A DNA stretch of 9,806 nt from contig CAUJFU010000080.1 of NCBI GenBank assembly GCA_963169055.1, positions 1-9,806 of the forward strand. Reading direction: 5' to 3'. Within the stretch, counting starts at the first letter, position 1, and every line of letters starts with the position of its first letter. The stretch is from Myxococcota bacterium. GTDB lineage: Bacteria; Myxococcota_C; UBA6777. Shown one piece after another: positions 1 to 6,697 of this stretch. The position numbers were made by a program, and so were the translations under genes. The notes beneath the pieces were generated by a model. It was given only the letters and a program-made list of their open reading frames with translations, was not told the origin of the DNA and made no database searches.

Positions 1-1077
1 CGCACCGAGATCACACCCCCCCTCACCCTCACCCCCCAAAGCCCTTTTCTGATGTTCCCCAACCACACCCCCCAACCCCTCACCCTCAACATCCGCGCCC
101 ATCTCCCCAACGCCCAAGGAACTCTTTCGCTCCAACTCCCCGCAGGATGGACCTCAACCCCCACACAGATATCCCTCCATCTCACCCAAACCAACACCCT
201 CCAAACACACACCTTCTTGATCACACCCCCCAAACAACTTGCCCAAACACTCCCCCCATCCACCACACTTTTTGCCACCCCAATCCTCCAATCCCAAGGA
301 CGCTCTTTCACGTGGGCTGAAACCCAACTCCATTATCCCCATATTCCCGCCATGACCGTCCTCCAACCCGCCTCCATCCGCCTTGTTCCTCTCCAACTCC
401 GCCTCCCCCAAGGCTCCTTTGCCTACATCCAAGGCTCCGGCGATCGTATCCCCGAAGCCCTCCAACAAATCGGCCTCCCCATCTGTGTCCTCACCGACAA
501 AGAGATCATCACCGCCGACCTCTCGCGCTTTCGCAGCATCCTGATCGGCATCCGCGCCTTCAACGCCAACACCACCCTCCAAGCCTACAAACAACGCCTC
601 TGGGACTACGTCGCCCAAGGCGGAACTCTGGTCGTCCAATACAATGTTTCCTTCTGGTGGCGGCCCCTCCAAACCTCCATCGCTCCGTTTCCTCTCACCG
701 TTGGACGCCAACGCGTCACCCAAGAGGACGCACCCGTCACTCTTCTCAAACCCCAACATCCCCTCTTTCAAACTCCCCATCCCATCGGCCCACAAGACTT
801 TCACGGTTGGATTCAAGAACGCGGTCTCTACTTCGCTTCCACATGGCACGAAGCCGCAATTCCTCTTCTTCGCATGGCCGATCCCAATGAGCCTCCTCAA
901 GATGGCGCACTTCTCTTAGGACATCATGGGAAAGGCGCTTATCTTTACACAGGACTTTCTTTCTTTCGACAGCTCCCTGCGGGGGTTCCCGGGGCGTACC
1001 GACTGCTGCTCAACCTCCTCGCCTACACGCCTACCCCCGCCACCTCTCCCACCACACCACCCACAAGGACACCCTAA
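1..1077 (+). CDS. PIG-L family deacetylase, C-terminal part (5' end outside window)
   Basis: The reading frame is open from base 1, so this is probably the end of a longer gene, not a gene starting at the ATG at 52. The visible 358 residues match, from memory, the C-terminal half of large (about 800 residue) PIG-L/LmbE deacetylases. There is a beta-sandwich-like stretch with PAGWTSTP, then a GATase-like region with AYIQGSGDRIPEALQQIG, GIRAFNAN, GGTLVVQYN, RVTQEDAPVTLL, DFHGWIQERGLYF and a terminal SFFRQLPAGVPGAYRLLLNL. The zinc-dependent N-terminal catalytic domain that removes N-acetyl groups from sugar conjugates lies upstream and is not seen. The Pro/Thr-rich tail (TPTPATSPTTPP) looks unstructured. 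The stop codon overlaps the start of the next gene, which suggests translational coupling. Family assignment is firm; the substrate is unknown. Confidence 0.85.
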   Translation, partial: RTEITPPLTLTPQSPFLMFPNHTPQPLTLNIRAHLPNAQGTLSLQLPAGWTSTPTQISLHLTQTNTLQTHTFLITPPKQLAQTLPPSTTLFATPILQSQGRSFTWAETQLHYPHIPAMTVLQPASIRLVPLQLRLPQGSFAYIQGSGDRIPEALQQIGLPICVLTDKEIITADLSRFRSILIGIRAFNANTTLQAYKQRLWDYVAQGGTLVVQYNVSFWWRPLQTSIAPFPLTVGRQRVTQEDAPVTLLKPQHPLFQTPHPIGPQDFHGWIQERGLYFASTWHEAAIPLLRMADPNEPPQDGALLLGHHGKGAYLYTGLSFFRQLPAGVPGAYRLLLNLLAYTPTPATSPTTPPTRTP

Positions 1078-1229
1078 TGCACCCACCCAACCACGACCCC
1101 GATCGTCCCGAACTCGACGAAACACCTCCCCTGCTCGGCACATGGAACCGCATCTACCTCGTCGTGATCGCCACGCTGTTTGCCCAGATCCTGCTCTATG
1201 CTTGGATCACTTGGCAATTTGCCCCATAA
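1077..1229 (+). CDS. Small single-span membrane protein, possible accessory to the symporter
   Basis: This is a 50-residue protein whose ATG overlaps the preceding TAA (TAATG), a typical translational-coupling arrangement. A polar, Pro/Asp-rich N-terminus (about 1-22) is followed by one hydrophobic helix, about residues 26-47 (IYLVVIATLFAQILLYAWIT), ending in WQFAP. The stretch GTWNRIYLVVI at the helix start resembles small proteins that I recall lying between PIG-L deacetylase and sodium:solute symporter genes in other bacteria. That supports a role as a small symporter subunit or membrane anchor, but this is inference from gene order. Coding status rests on the start-stop overlap, the clean transmembrane segment and C-rich codon use like its neighbours. 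Confidence 0.72.
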   Translation: MHPPNHDPDRPELDETPPLLGTWNRIYLVVIATLFAQILLYAWITWQFAP

Positions 1230-1263
1230 GACGATATCCGAAAGATGTGTGCGAAACGTCGCA

Positions 1264-1318
1264 ACGATTTGCTGTAGCAGTCCTGTTCTTGGGCAGCCAC
1301 AGGGGGCTGCCCCTACAT
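1264..1318 (-). repeat. REP-like palindromic dispersed repeat, copy 1
   Basis: The core at 1291-1318 is a hairpin with 8-bp arms GGGCAGCC (1291-1298) and GGCTGCCC (1305-1312), followed by CCTACAT. The 28-base core is the exact reverse complement of 9656-9683. Beyond the core, 1265-1290 matches 9684-9709 at about 19 of 26 positions, so the element is at least about 54 bp. An alternative weaker stem pairs CCTGT (1282-1286) with ACAGG (1299-1303). It contains no reading frame. It resembles REP/MITE-like palindromes starting TGTAGGGGC that I recall from many environmental genomes. It sits between the small membrane gene and the symporter. Confidence 0.85.
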
Positions 1319-1331
1319 CTTTCGCTCTCAC

Positions 1332-1362
1332 AAAGGGCGGATTTCGCATGTTCCGCCCTTTT
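1332..1362 (+). terminator. Rho-independent terminator-like hairpin before the symporter
   Basis: A perfect 10-bp stem, AAAGGGCGGA (1332-1341) with TCCGCCCTTT (1352-1361), encloses a 10-base loop and ends in a short T run (1359-1362), then CCC. It lies 103 bp after the stop of the small membrane gene and 21 bp before the symporter ATG. It could end transcription of the deacetylase unit or attenuate read-through into the symporter. The short T-tract makes termination efficiency uncertain. Confidence 0.6.
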
Positions 1363-1382
1363 CCCTTACGGAGTGATCGCAC

Positions 1383-3077
1383 ATGACCCAACTGGATTGG
1401 CTTGTTCTGCTCGCAACCACCGCTGCGATCGTCTTGTATGGATGGTGGAAAACGCGTGGACATCAAGACATGAACGCTTATCTGCGCGGTGGCAATGAAC
1501 TCAAATGGCCGACCATCGGCCTTTCCATCATGGCAACCCAAGCCAGCGCCATCACCTTCCTCTCCACCCCGGGGCAAGCCTACGAAGACGGTATGCGCTT
1601 TGTCCAATTCTATTTCGGCCTTCCTTTCGCCATGATCGTCATCTCGATCTTTATCGTCCCCATCTACTACAAACTCAACGTCTTCACCGCTTACGAATAT
1701 CTCGAACGCCGCTTTGACCTCAAAATGCGCTTCCTTGGCGCTTTTCTCTTCTTAATCCAACGCGGCCTTGCTGCCGGCATCACCATCTACGCACCCGCGA
1801 TCATCCTCGCCTCCGTCATGGGCTGGCCGCTTCACATCACCAACCTCGTCATCGGGGCCATCGTCATCCTTTACACCGTCTCTGGCGGCACAAAGGCTGT
1901 TAGCCAAACTCAAAAACAACAGATGGTCGTGATCATGGTCGGGATGTTTGTCGCCGCCTTGATCATCGTCTATCGCTTGCCACCCAACGTCTCTCTTGGC
2001 GATGCCACCGCCCTCGCGGGCGCGCTCGGGCGCATGAATGTCCTTGACTTTGGCTTCGATCTCAACAATCGCTATACCTTTTGGTCGGGTATCACTGGCG
2101 GATTTTTTCTTGCACTCTCCTACTTTGGAACCGATCAATCCCAAGTCCAACGCTACCTCTCTGGCCGCTCCGTCACCGAAAGCCGCCTCGGTCTGCTCTT
2201 TAACGGCATCCTCAAGATCCCCATGCAGTTCGCAATCTTGTACATCGGCGTTCTTGTCTTCGTCTTCTATCTCTTCGTCAAACCTCCGATCTTCTTCAAT
2301 TCCCCTGCCCTCCGTAGCCTCCAAAACACCCCTCATGCCGCCCAACTAAACGATCTGCAACGCCGTTATGATCTCGCCTTTGCCAAACAAAAAGCCGCCG
2401 CAAATGCCTTCGTCAAAGCCCGTCAAAGCGGCAACACCGCACACATCCAAGCCACCAAACGCGCCTTCCAACAAAGCGCCCAACACACCAACGCCCTCCG
2501 CAAAAGCACGCGACTCCTGATCTACGACAAACACCCTCAAGCGAAAAAGTCCAAAGAAGCCGATTACATCTTTATCTACTTTGTCATCCACATGCTTCCT
2601 GCCGGCATCGTCGGATTGTTGATCGCGGTCATCTTATTCGCCGCCATGAGCTCGACCGCCAGCGAACTCAATGCCCTTGGAACCACCACCGTGATCGACT
2701 TTTACCGCCGCAGCATCCGCCCCAACGAATCCGATCGACACTATGTCTTCGTCTCCAAAGCCTTTACCGTCTTTTGGGGACTCGTGGCTCTTTCTTTTGC
2801 TTCCTTTGCCTCCCTGCTCGACAACTTGATCGAAGCCGTCAATATCCTCGGTTCCATTTTCTATGGAACGATCCTCGGTATTTTTCTTGTCGCCTTTTTC
2901 CTCAAACGCATCGGTAGCAACGCCACCTTCATCGCCGCCCTCATCGCCCAAGCCACCGTACTTTTTCTCTACTTTACATCCAGCCTTGGCTTCCTTTGGT
3001 ATAACGTCGTTGGCTGTGCCATCGTCGTCTTCTTTGCCCTCCTGCTCAAACCGATCGACAAACCCTCCAACGCCTAA
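1383..3077 (+). CDS. Sodium:solute symporter (SSS family)
   Basis: This 564-residue inner-membrane protein should couple solute uptake to the sodium gradient. SSS hallmarks are a first helix at about 5-22; the segment LRGGNELKWPTIGLSIMATQ, then SAITFLSTPGQAYEDG (35-70); the signature FGTDQSQVQRYLSGRSVTES (248-267); and the sodium-site region AAMSSTASELNALGTTTVIDF (420-440). A hydrophilic, Gln/Ala/Lys-rich insert of about 90 residues (303-392) separates two helices and is longer than in minimal SSS proteins; it may be coiled-coil. The start at 1383 is supported by GGAG at 1370-1373, nine bases upstream. No substrate is evident. The upstream PIG-L deacetylase hints at an N-acetylated sugar conjugate, but that is inference. 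A hairpin just upstream may separate or attenuate its transcription. Confidence 0.92.
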   Translation: MTQLDWLVLLATTAAIVLYGWWKTRGHQDMNAYLRGGNELKWPTIGLSIMATQASAITFLSTPGQAYEDGMRFVQFYFGLPFAMIVISIFIVPIYYKLNVFTAYEYLERRFDLKMRFLGAFLFLIQRGLAAGITIYAPAIILASVMGWPLHITNLVIGAIVILYTVSGGTKAVSQTQKQQMVVIMVGMFVAALIIVYRLPPNVSLGDATALAGALGRMNVLDFGFDLNNRYTFWSGITGGFFLALSYFGTDQSQVQRYLSGRSVTESRLGLLFNGILKIPMQFAILYIGVLVFVFYLFVKPPIFFNSPALRSLQNTPHAAQLNDLQRRYDLAFAKQKAAANAFVKARQSGNTAHIQATKRAFQQSAQHTNALRKSTRLLIYDKHPQAKKSKEADYIFIYFVIHMLPAGIVGLLIAVILFAAMSSTASELNALGTTTVIDFYRRSIRPNESDRHYVFVSKAFTVFWGLVALSFASFASLLDNLIEAVNILGSIFYGTILGIFLVAFFLKRIGSNATFIAALIAQATVLFLYFTSSLGFLWYNVVGCAIVVFFALLLKPIDKPSNA

Positions 3078-3128
3078 ACTCCGCGCAGATCCATACCCCA
3101 TCGGATTTCGGATGATATCGTTCCACGC

Positions 3129-3941
3129 TTAGAGCGTCCGAACAAATCCCTCGAAGGCTTGTTGAAAGCCCCTTGGATCGTGGCCTCGGAGGATCTTGCG
3201 CAGGCTTTGGCGCACCTCACCCAAGATCGCCTTGTGTTGGGCCTCTTGGATGCCGAGTTCTTGGGCGAGGTGGGTGCGCTGTTGGGCAGCGATCCGCAAC
3301 CAGCGGTTGTGTTCGGAGCGATGTATCGGCTCTTTCGGTAGGTGATGACGGAAAAAGAAGCCCACAAACAACGTCATCAACAGCATCTTGTAAGCCTGTT
3401 TCTCTAGCGCCCCCACACTGCCTTGGATCTCGCGCAAGACCTCTTGGGGCGTGCGCTTGCGCAACACAGCCTCTTGTGCGGTCTGCCTTTGCCGGCGCAG
3501 CGTGTTTTGTGTGGGCATCGCTGAGTTCGGATTTTTCGGACTTTGCGTCGAGGTGGAAAGGGAAGAGGGCATCGATGTAGAGGGCGGGTAAAGGGCCAAA
3601 AAAGACCGAAGCTGCTTGGCGATCCAAGCATACATCGTGGCGGCTCGCACCATCGAAGCATAACCCCATCGGCTCAAGGCGCTCTCTGCGGGACGATAGG
3701 TAAACACCACGAAATATCCGCGCAACACCAGATTGTAATCCAACAAACGCGCTTGAAGCCATTGCAGATCTTCTCGCAAACTCCGCGTGATCCGCAGCGG
3801 CGCGGCTTGCACGATCCGCCTATCGAGCTCTGCTTTCGCAAAACGCCGATGATCCAGCAAAACCTCTGCATCCAAGGCACTTCGATAACGAAACACACAA
3901 CCCATCTCGAACCACCCAAAACAAAACAAGCACCCCAGCAT
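3129..3941 (-). CDS. Hypothetical protein, helical, function unknown
   Basis: I do not recognise this 270-residue protein. The start at 3941 is preferred because GGAG (+ strand 3948-3951) lies six bases upstream. The frame is open to 4124, but earlier starts would run into the divergent gene at 4038. Residues 1-17 are hydrophobic and Cys-rich (MLGCLFCFGW...). Residues 20-115 look helical, with many Arg and Leu. A Ser/Pro/Thr-rich linker spans about 118-145. A second basic helical part contains a short hydrophobic stretch (186-197, LLMTLFVGFFF) and ends FVRTL. It may be membrane-associated. Its coding strand is C-rich and G-poor like the resident genes, which supports it over overlapping frames. 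It converges with the symporter (51-bp gap) and diverges from the ADP-ribosyltransferase-like gene. Confidence 0.68.
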   Translation of the reverse strand: MLGCLFCFGWFEMGCVFRYRSALDAEVLLDHRRFAKAELDRRIVQAAPLRITRSLREDLQWLQARLLDYNLVLRGYFVVFTYRPAESALSRWGYASMVRAATMYAWIAKQLRSFLALYPPSTSMPSSLSTSTQSPKNPNSAMPTQNTLRRQRQTAQEAVLRKRTPQEVLREIQGSVGALEKQAYKMLLMTLFVGFFFRHHLPKEPIHRSEHNRWLRIAAQQRTHLAQELGIQEAQHKAILGEVRQSLRKILRGHDPRGFQQAFEGFVRTL

Positions 3942-4037
3942 CCAGAACTCCGATACACGCCTTATCAAAAAAATTGCGCCCCTCGTCCGGTGCTGAGAAA
4001 GTAGCCTTGTCTTCAGAGAAAAGGAGCAACAGAGGCG

Positions 4038-4637
4038 ATGGAGCCAATTAATTTTGAACATCATCGAATGATTGTAGGTTATCACGGTTGCGATCGTGGT
4101 TTGGTCGAGCAAGTGATTCTTCATGGGGAACCTTTAAAACCCAGTCAAAACAGATGGGATTGGTTGGGAGAAGGTATCTACTTTTGGGAGTACGGTCTTC
4201 AACGTGCGTTTGAATTCGCCTGCGAGCAAAAGCTGCGTGGAAAGGTTGAACATCCCGCCATTCTCGGCGCGTACATCCACTTAGGAAGATGTTTTGATCT
4301 CACAGACACACGCCATCCGTCATTGTTAGCGAAAGTGTTCGATACATGGAAAGAACAAGTTGAAGCTCGTGGCCACGAATTGCCAACCAACCAATCGATT
4401 TCTGGGCAAGGAGGTGATCTCTTGTTGCGCTTTCGGGATTGCGCTTTGATAAACTGGCTTATGCAGGAGCTGGACACAGAAAAAAAACAGAAGTACTTTC
4501 ATACGGTGCGCGGTGTGTTTGTCGAAGGCCAGCCAGTCTATCCCAACGCAGGAATTTTCACCAAAACTCACATCCAAATAGCAGTCCGCGACACTTCTTG
4601 CATCGTCGGCTACTTTGTGCCGCCGACTCTCTCCTAA
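4038..4637 (+). CDS. PARP-like ADP-ribosyltransferase-fold protein, candidate toxin
   Basis: A 199-residue cytosolic protein without signal peptide or membrane helix. Two motifs fit the H-Y-[E] class of ADP-ribosyltransferases (PARP-like): GYHGCD near the N-terminus (His16 in YHG) and WLGEGIYFWE (Tyr48), which matches the GKGIYFAD motif that forms the NAD pocket in PARPs. The C-terminal strand region, GIFTKTHIQIAVRDTSCIVGYFVP, aligns by position with the PARP strand carrying the catalytic Glu, but has Gln180 there. So the predicted triad is H-Y-Q: it may transfer a single ADP-ribose, or its chemistry may differ. I recall similar proteins annotated only as hypothetical. AAGGAG ends 11 bases before the ATG. 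A 68-residue gene follows after 14 bp. The gene has more G than C (36 G to 20 C in 4081-4200), opposite to its neighbours, which suggests horizontal acquisition. Target is unknown (protein, RNA or DNA). Confidence 0.72.
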   Translation: MEPINFEHHRMIVGYHGCDRGLVEQVILHGEPLKPSQNRWDWLGEGIYFWEYGLQRAFEFACEQKLRGKVEHPAILGAYIHLGRCFDLTDTRHPSLLAKVFDTWKEQVEARGHELPTNQSISGQGGDLLLRFRDCALINWLMQELDTEKKQKYFHTVRGVFVEGQPVYPNAGIFTKTHIQIAVRDTSCIVGYFVPPTLS

Positions 4638-4651
4638 AAACGGGGTTTTCC

Positions 4652-4858
4652 ATGAGATCAAAACACTCCACAAAGACTCACCAAATCGACTCTTTCCAGA
4701 AATCAGAGGAATACAAACTCGTAGATAAAATCTTAAAGCGGTTCCAGAAAAAAAGCTATGAAGAACAACTTGAATCTTTTGTTGAAGTGGGTATCTACAA
4801 CGAAAATGGGGAACTCACCCAACGCTACGGAGGCTCTGCACCTGAAAAAGAAAAATAA
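4652..4858 (+). CDS. Small charged partner of the ADP-ribosyltransferase-like protein, candidate antitoxin
   Basis: A 68-residue, highly charged protein beginning 14 bp after the ADP-ribosyltransferase-like gene, with GGGG (4642-4645) six bases before its ATG. A longer reading frame upstream merely overlaps the preceding gene, so the ATG at 4652 is chosen. Residues 12-46 look alpha-helical (KLVDKILKRFQKKSYEEQLE), followed by a short conserved-looking turn, VGIYNENGELTQRY (46-59), and a disordered charged tail. There is no macrodomain or hydrolase motif, so it would not remove ADP-ribose as DarG does. If it is an antitoxin it should act by binding. Its base composition matches the gene upstream, so the two probably moved together. 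The role is inferred from size, spacing and shared composition only. Confidence 0.62.
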   Translation: MRSKHSTKTHQIDSFQKSEEYKLVDKILKRFQKKSYEEQLESFVEVGIYNENGELTQRYGGSAPEKEK

Positions 4859-4926
4859 TCTCCCCCGATGCTCCTCGCGATCTCCACAAGCCCAAACAAA
4901 AAATCCTTGAAGGACGAATCGTTATC

Positions 4927-5631
4927 ATGAAGCTTAAACTCGCTTTGGGGGGGGTCTTTTTGCTCGCACTCGGCAGCATGACCGTATGGCGCGGCATCAA
5001 AGACCTCGTTGTGAGCGTAAGAGAAACACAACCTACAAAAATGACCTGCGCAGAATACCATCAAAAACGCCCGAATCTGCGCTGGCTGCATCTGACGGAT
5101 TGCCGTGTTGATTATCGAAAAGCCCAGCTATTCGACTACAACGGCACTCCGCAAACCAAACGCCCGAGCGAGATGCTCTCTCCGATCTTTGTGGTCGCCA
5201 TCCGCCCCAAAGATCCCCAATATCGAGGCTTTGTGCAGTTGTTGATGCGCGTTGAAGCCCAGAACATACGCAACCTTTTGCATCTGTTGTTCGAATACAA
5301 AGCAACGGGCAAAACCAACGAACTCCAACAGCTTTTGCGCGACAAACAAACACAGCTTGTCGCCCTCCAAGAAGTCCGTGGCTTGGCCTCTTTCTCCGAC
5401 GGCACCAGCGGAAGACTGCACAACAAGATGCGTGATCATTACCCCGATCACCTCGCCGCACGTTACGGCCTGATCGAAGAAGGCCGCAACCCCCCCGGAA
5501 ATGCCGGATGGATCTTGGTGGCGCTCGGTAGCATCTTTTTGCTCGCAGGCATCGGGCTTTTGCTGCGATCACTGCGCGCAAAAGAAGACGACACCGCCCA
5601 AGAAGTCATCAAAAACATTCTGAACGCCTAG
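4927..5631 (+). CDS. Two-span membrane protein of unknown function
   Basis: A 234-residue protein with a hydrophobic helix at each end: residues 4-21 (KLALGGVFLLALGSMTVW) and about 193-216 (AGWILVALGSIFLLAGIGLLL). The roughly 170-residue soluble domain between them is probably periplasmic, given the positively charged ends. It contains MTCAEYHQKRPNLRWLHLTDC (39-59), two cysteines 18 residues apart that could form a disulfide. Then come PIFVVAIRPKD (86-96) and a helical part. The short C-terminal tail is charged. I recognise the layout (C...W..L..C..D, then a 'P.fV..RP' strand) from uncharacterised membrane proteins but cannot name a family. The Shine-Dalgarno is weak (AAGGA, over ten bases upstream). 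Codon use is that of the resident genes. Confidence 0.82.
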   Translation: MKLKLALGGVFLLALGSMTVWRGIKDLVVSVRETQPTKMTCAEYHQKRPNLRWLHLTDCRVDYRKAQLFDYNGTPQTKRPSEMLSPIFVVAIRPKDPQYRGFVQLLMRVEAQNIRNLLHLLFEYKATGKTNELQQLLRDKQTQLVALQEVRGLASFSDGTSGRLHNKMRDHYPDHLAARYGLIEEGRNPPGNAGWILVALGSIFLLAGIGLLLRSLRAKEDDTAQEVIKNILNA

Positions 5632-5682
5632 AGCCAACGCATCGATCGCACACCGCACCTCTCTCCGCCGCGAGGCTACACT

Positions 5683-6624
5683 TTGAGAAGACCTCTCCAA
5701 ACCACGTCCGCTCAGTCTCCCTTGCACCTTGAACCACAACCCCCCTTGCACCTCGAACCACAACCCCCCTTGCACCTCGAAGAAAACACGATCTATTGTG
5801 GTGACGCGGGTATTTTTCTTTCGCAGATCCCCGATGCTTCGGTCGATCTGGTGATCTGTGATGGGCCTTATGGGGTCACCACACACGCATGGGATCAACA
5901 CACCTCGATCCAAGAATTCAATCTGCGCTTGATCGCTTGGTGTTCTCGGATCTTGAAAGAGGGGGGCGCGATGTATCTTTTCGGAAAGCACGACTGCATC
6001 GACTTTATCGACTACCGCCCCTACCTCCACTTGCGAACGCGGATCGTCTGGTATCAACCAAGCCGCCTCGCCCAAGGCCGACGCAACTACACGAACAATT
6101 ACGATGTGATCTGCTACTTCCTCAAAGGCCCGCAGCCACGCTGTTTCAACCTTGAGGCGATCCGCGTCCCCCAACTGGTCGAACTCGAACACCGCAAACG
6201 CTGTGAACGCGTTCCTTCCGTCCAACAAGGCCCTTACGCAAAAACCAAGTACAACGAACAAGGCAAAAATCCCGGAGATGTCTGGGGAGACATCAAACAA
6301 CTGACCTACCGCTCCAAAGAACTACTCAGCCGCGATCTCCTTCATACCATCCAAAAACCTGAGCGCTTGATCGAACGCCTTGTCCTCGCTAGTTCCAACG
6401 CTGGTGATCTCGTGCTCGATCCTTTTGCAGGGGTCGGCACTTGTCCTGTCGTCTGCAAGCGCCTACAACGTCGATTTCTGGCCTCCGAAGCTAACCCCAC
6501 ATTTGTCGCCCTCGCCAACCAACGCCTCCAAGAAGCCCGTGAATCGCTTGATTCCATCCCTTCTGTTCCTACCCCCACACAAAATCCACACAATACGCTA
6601 GAAACCGACGACGACGATGTGTAA
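5683..6624 (+). CDS. DNA methyltransferase, beta class (N6-adenine or N4-cytosine)
   Basis: A 313-residue S-adenosylmethionine-dependent DNA methyltransferase. The catalytic motif IV, DLVICDGPYG (55-64), precedes the SAM-binding motif I, DLVLDPFAGVGT (about 242-253). That order defines the beta class (CcrM/RsrI type). The HTIQKPERLIERLV segment before motif I corresponds to the usual HPTQKP. The catalytic tetrad is DGPY instead of the common DPPY. No separate target-recognition extension is evident and no restriction enzyme gene is nearby, so it looks like a solitary methyltransferase. No ATG lies near the conserved start; TTG at 5683 with GAGG (5672-5675) seven bases upstream is the best start. 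The first 33 residues carry a repeated LHLEPQPP, encoded by a 24-bp tandem repeat and not part of the fold. The tail ends in four Asp. Confidence 0.9.
   Translation: MRRPLQTTSAQSPLHLEPQPPLHLEPQPPLHLEENTIYCGDAGIFLSQIPDASVDLVICDGPYGVTTHAWDQHTSIQEFNLRLIAWCSRILKEGGAMYLFGKHDCIDFIDYRPYLHLRTRIVWYQPSRLAQGRRNYTNNYDVICYFLKGPQPRCFNLEAIRVPQLVELEHRKRCERVPSVQQGPYAKTKYNEQGKNPGDVWGDIKQLTYRSKELLSRDLLHTIQKPERLIERLVLASSNAGDLVLDPFAGVGTCPVVCKRLQRRFLASEANPTFVALANQRLQEARESLDSIPSVPTPTQNPHNTLETDDDDV
5722..5781 (+). repeat. 24-bp tandem repeat inside the methyltransferase N-terminus
   Basis: Two full units (5722-5745, 5746-5769) and half a third (5770-5781) of a 24-bp sequence beginning TTGCACCT and ending in six C. 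The units differ at one position. Each encodes LHLEPQPP in frame. Copy-number changes would add or remove eight residues without shifting the frame, so this is not a classical on/off phase switch. Each unit also begins with TTG in frame, a possible alternative start. Confidence 0.9.
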
Positions 6625-6697
6625 GTTCACACAGACACCTGTGCAAAAACAGGCCCTCCTATCCCCCTGTCTGCTTTCGCTCTATCGGGAGTTTTCG

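Noticed and set aside
154-900. A 248-residue minus-strand frame opposite the deacetylase
   Set aside because: It is antisense to a well-recognised PIG-L domain; the Gly/Glu/Asp-rich translation is typical of a shadow frame.
1264-1318. Insertion sequence end or transposon
   Set aside because: No transposase gene lies anywhere in the window and no target-site duplication could be identified; a REP-like repeat is the simpler reading.
3543-4004. A 153-residue plus-strand frame overlapping the minus-strand hypothetical gene
   Set aside because: Its translation is Arg/His/Gln-rich with no recognisable domain. The minus-strand frame has a good Shine-Dalgarno and resident base bias. Some doubt remains because neither protein is recognised.
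3942-4037. Divergent promoters between the hypothetical gene and the ADP-ribosyltransferase-like gene
   Set aside because: Some promoter must exist in these 96 bases, but no -35/-10 pair with acceptable spacing could be picked out.
5722-5781. CRISPR array
   Set aside because: The 24-bp units are adjacent without spacers and lie in frame inside a gene.
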